Assembly (NCBI GenBank): GCA_028282185.1
Contig: JANQIJ010000004.1
Span: 1-6,664, forward strand
Reading direction: 5' to 3'
From: Rhodospirillales bacterium
GTDB lineage: Bacteria > Pseudomonadota > Alphaproteobacteria > Rhodospirillales > Casp-alpha2
DNA length: 6,664 bases
Positions 6,231 to 6,664 of this stretch are shown piece after piece; positions within the stretch are counted from its first letter, which is position 1; each line of letters opens with the position of its first letter. Below the pieces are notes generated by a model, which did not search any database, had not been told where the DNA came from, and was given only the letters and a program-made list of their open reading frames with translations. Position numbers and translations under genes: made by a program.

Positions 6231-6664
6231 ACCACGGGGCGCTGTCGCCGGCGGGCGGAATCGTAAAGTCGGGCGAGTTTTTCCGCCGGCGCGCCAAGGA
6301 AATAGAGCGCGTGGATCCATAGCCAGCCGCAGACGATCGTGGCCGGGTGGCGCCCCCTGAAACGGCGGGATGAGGTGACCAGGGCCGGCGCGTCGATGCA
6401 GACCGTCGGTCCCCGCTTTTCCAGGCGCCGGGTGAAATCGAAGTCCTCCATCAGGGCCAGCGGCCGGATCCCGCCCAACTCTTCATAGATCGCGCGGCGG
6501 GCAAAGATCCCGGAATCGCCGTAATAGACCCCATGGCTGCGGATCCAGGCGTAGAACCCGTCAAGCCAGCGGCTGAACCGGTCGTCGCCGTCGAAGGTTA
6601 GCTGGAAGTTGCCGCCGGGGGCGGTTGGCCGGGCGTCGAGCGCCCGGCGGATCGCCGCCAGACC
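6227..6664 (-). CDS. Family 2 glycosyltransferase, TIGR04283-like (partial, N-terminus outside window)
   Basis: C-terminal 145 residues of a cytoplasmic or membrane-associated glycosyltransferase; the frame stays open to the window edge with no start required inside. Seen from the edge: RRALDARPTAPGGNFQLTFDG, a Trp/Tyr-rich segment, then GVYYGDSGIFARRAIYEELGGIRPLALMEDFDFTRRLEKRG, followed by a hydrophobic stretch TIVCGWLWIHALYFLGAPAEKLARLY and an Arg-rich tail. The YGDSGIFARR, LGG and PLALMEDFDFTRRL blocks are typical of TIGR04283 proteins, a GT2 family named for arsenosugar biosynthesis clusters. The nucleotide-sugar DxD region would lie in the missing part. No arsenic genes are visible here, so the substrate is unproven. 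The TAG stop overlaps the TAA of the convergent DUF547 gene. Confidence 0.85.
   Translation of the reverse strand, partial: GLAAIRRALDARPTAPGGNFQLTFDGDDRFSRWLDGFYAWIRSHGVYYGDSGIFARRAIYEELGGIRPLALMEDFDFTRRLEKRGPTVCIDAPALVTSSRRFRGRHPATIVCGWLWIHALYFLGAPAEKLARLYDSARRRQRPVV

Overview
The window looks like chromosomal DNA from a GC-rich alphaproteobacterium. The high G+C coding style, a MotA/PomA-type stator gene pair and the DHA2 transporter subtype would fit a member of Rhodospirillales. That assignment rests on protein style only, not on a marker gene. I see no rRNA, tRNA, CRISPR array, insertion sequence or phage gene.

Layout. Positions 51-1616 (minus) encode a 14-helix DHA2-family drug efflux permease. 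After a 180-base gap, three minus-strand genes form a tight unit transcribed from about 5040 down to 1797. They are a MotA/PomA-like stator subunit (4049-4924), a MotB/PomB-like stator subunit with a peptidoglycan-binding OmpA domain (3301-3996), and a cytoplasmic PAS-PAS-HD-GYP protein (1797-3287) with all the recognisable motifs of a cyclic-di-GMP phosphodiesterase. Gaps inside the unit are 52 and 13 bases. A divergent intergenic region follows, with a conspicuous AT-rich core at 5051-5140 (31 G/C in 90 bases). It separates this operon from a plus-strand gene for an exported DUF547 protein (5379-6230). The window ends in the C-terminal 145 residues of a minus-strand family 2 glycosyltransferase of the TIGR04283 type (6227-6664). 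Its stop codon overlaps that of the DUF547 gene in the four bases CTAA.

How the genes may work together. MotA and MotB would form an ion-driven stator anchored to peptidoglycan. The co-transcribed HD-GYP protein could lower cyclic-di-GMP in response to a PAS-sensed signal and so favour motility. This is inference from gene order and known families. The efflux gene may be read from the same transcript or from its own weak promoter. The DUF547/glycosyltransferase pair belongs to a separate locus, and its function cannot be fixed from this window.

I do not see a clearly novel system. The most interesting points are the stator/HD-GYP operon, the patterned AT-rich leader in front of motA with alternating TGCAAA elements exactly 31 bases apart, a possible hairpin over a ribosome-binding site, and the in-frame ATG-GAT-TGA just ahead of the TTG start of the efflux gene.
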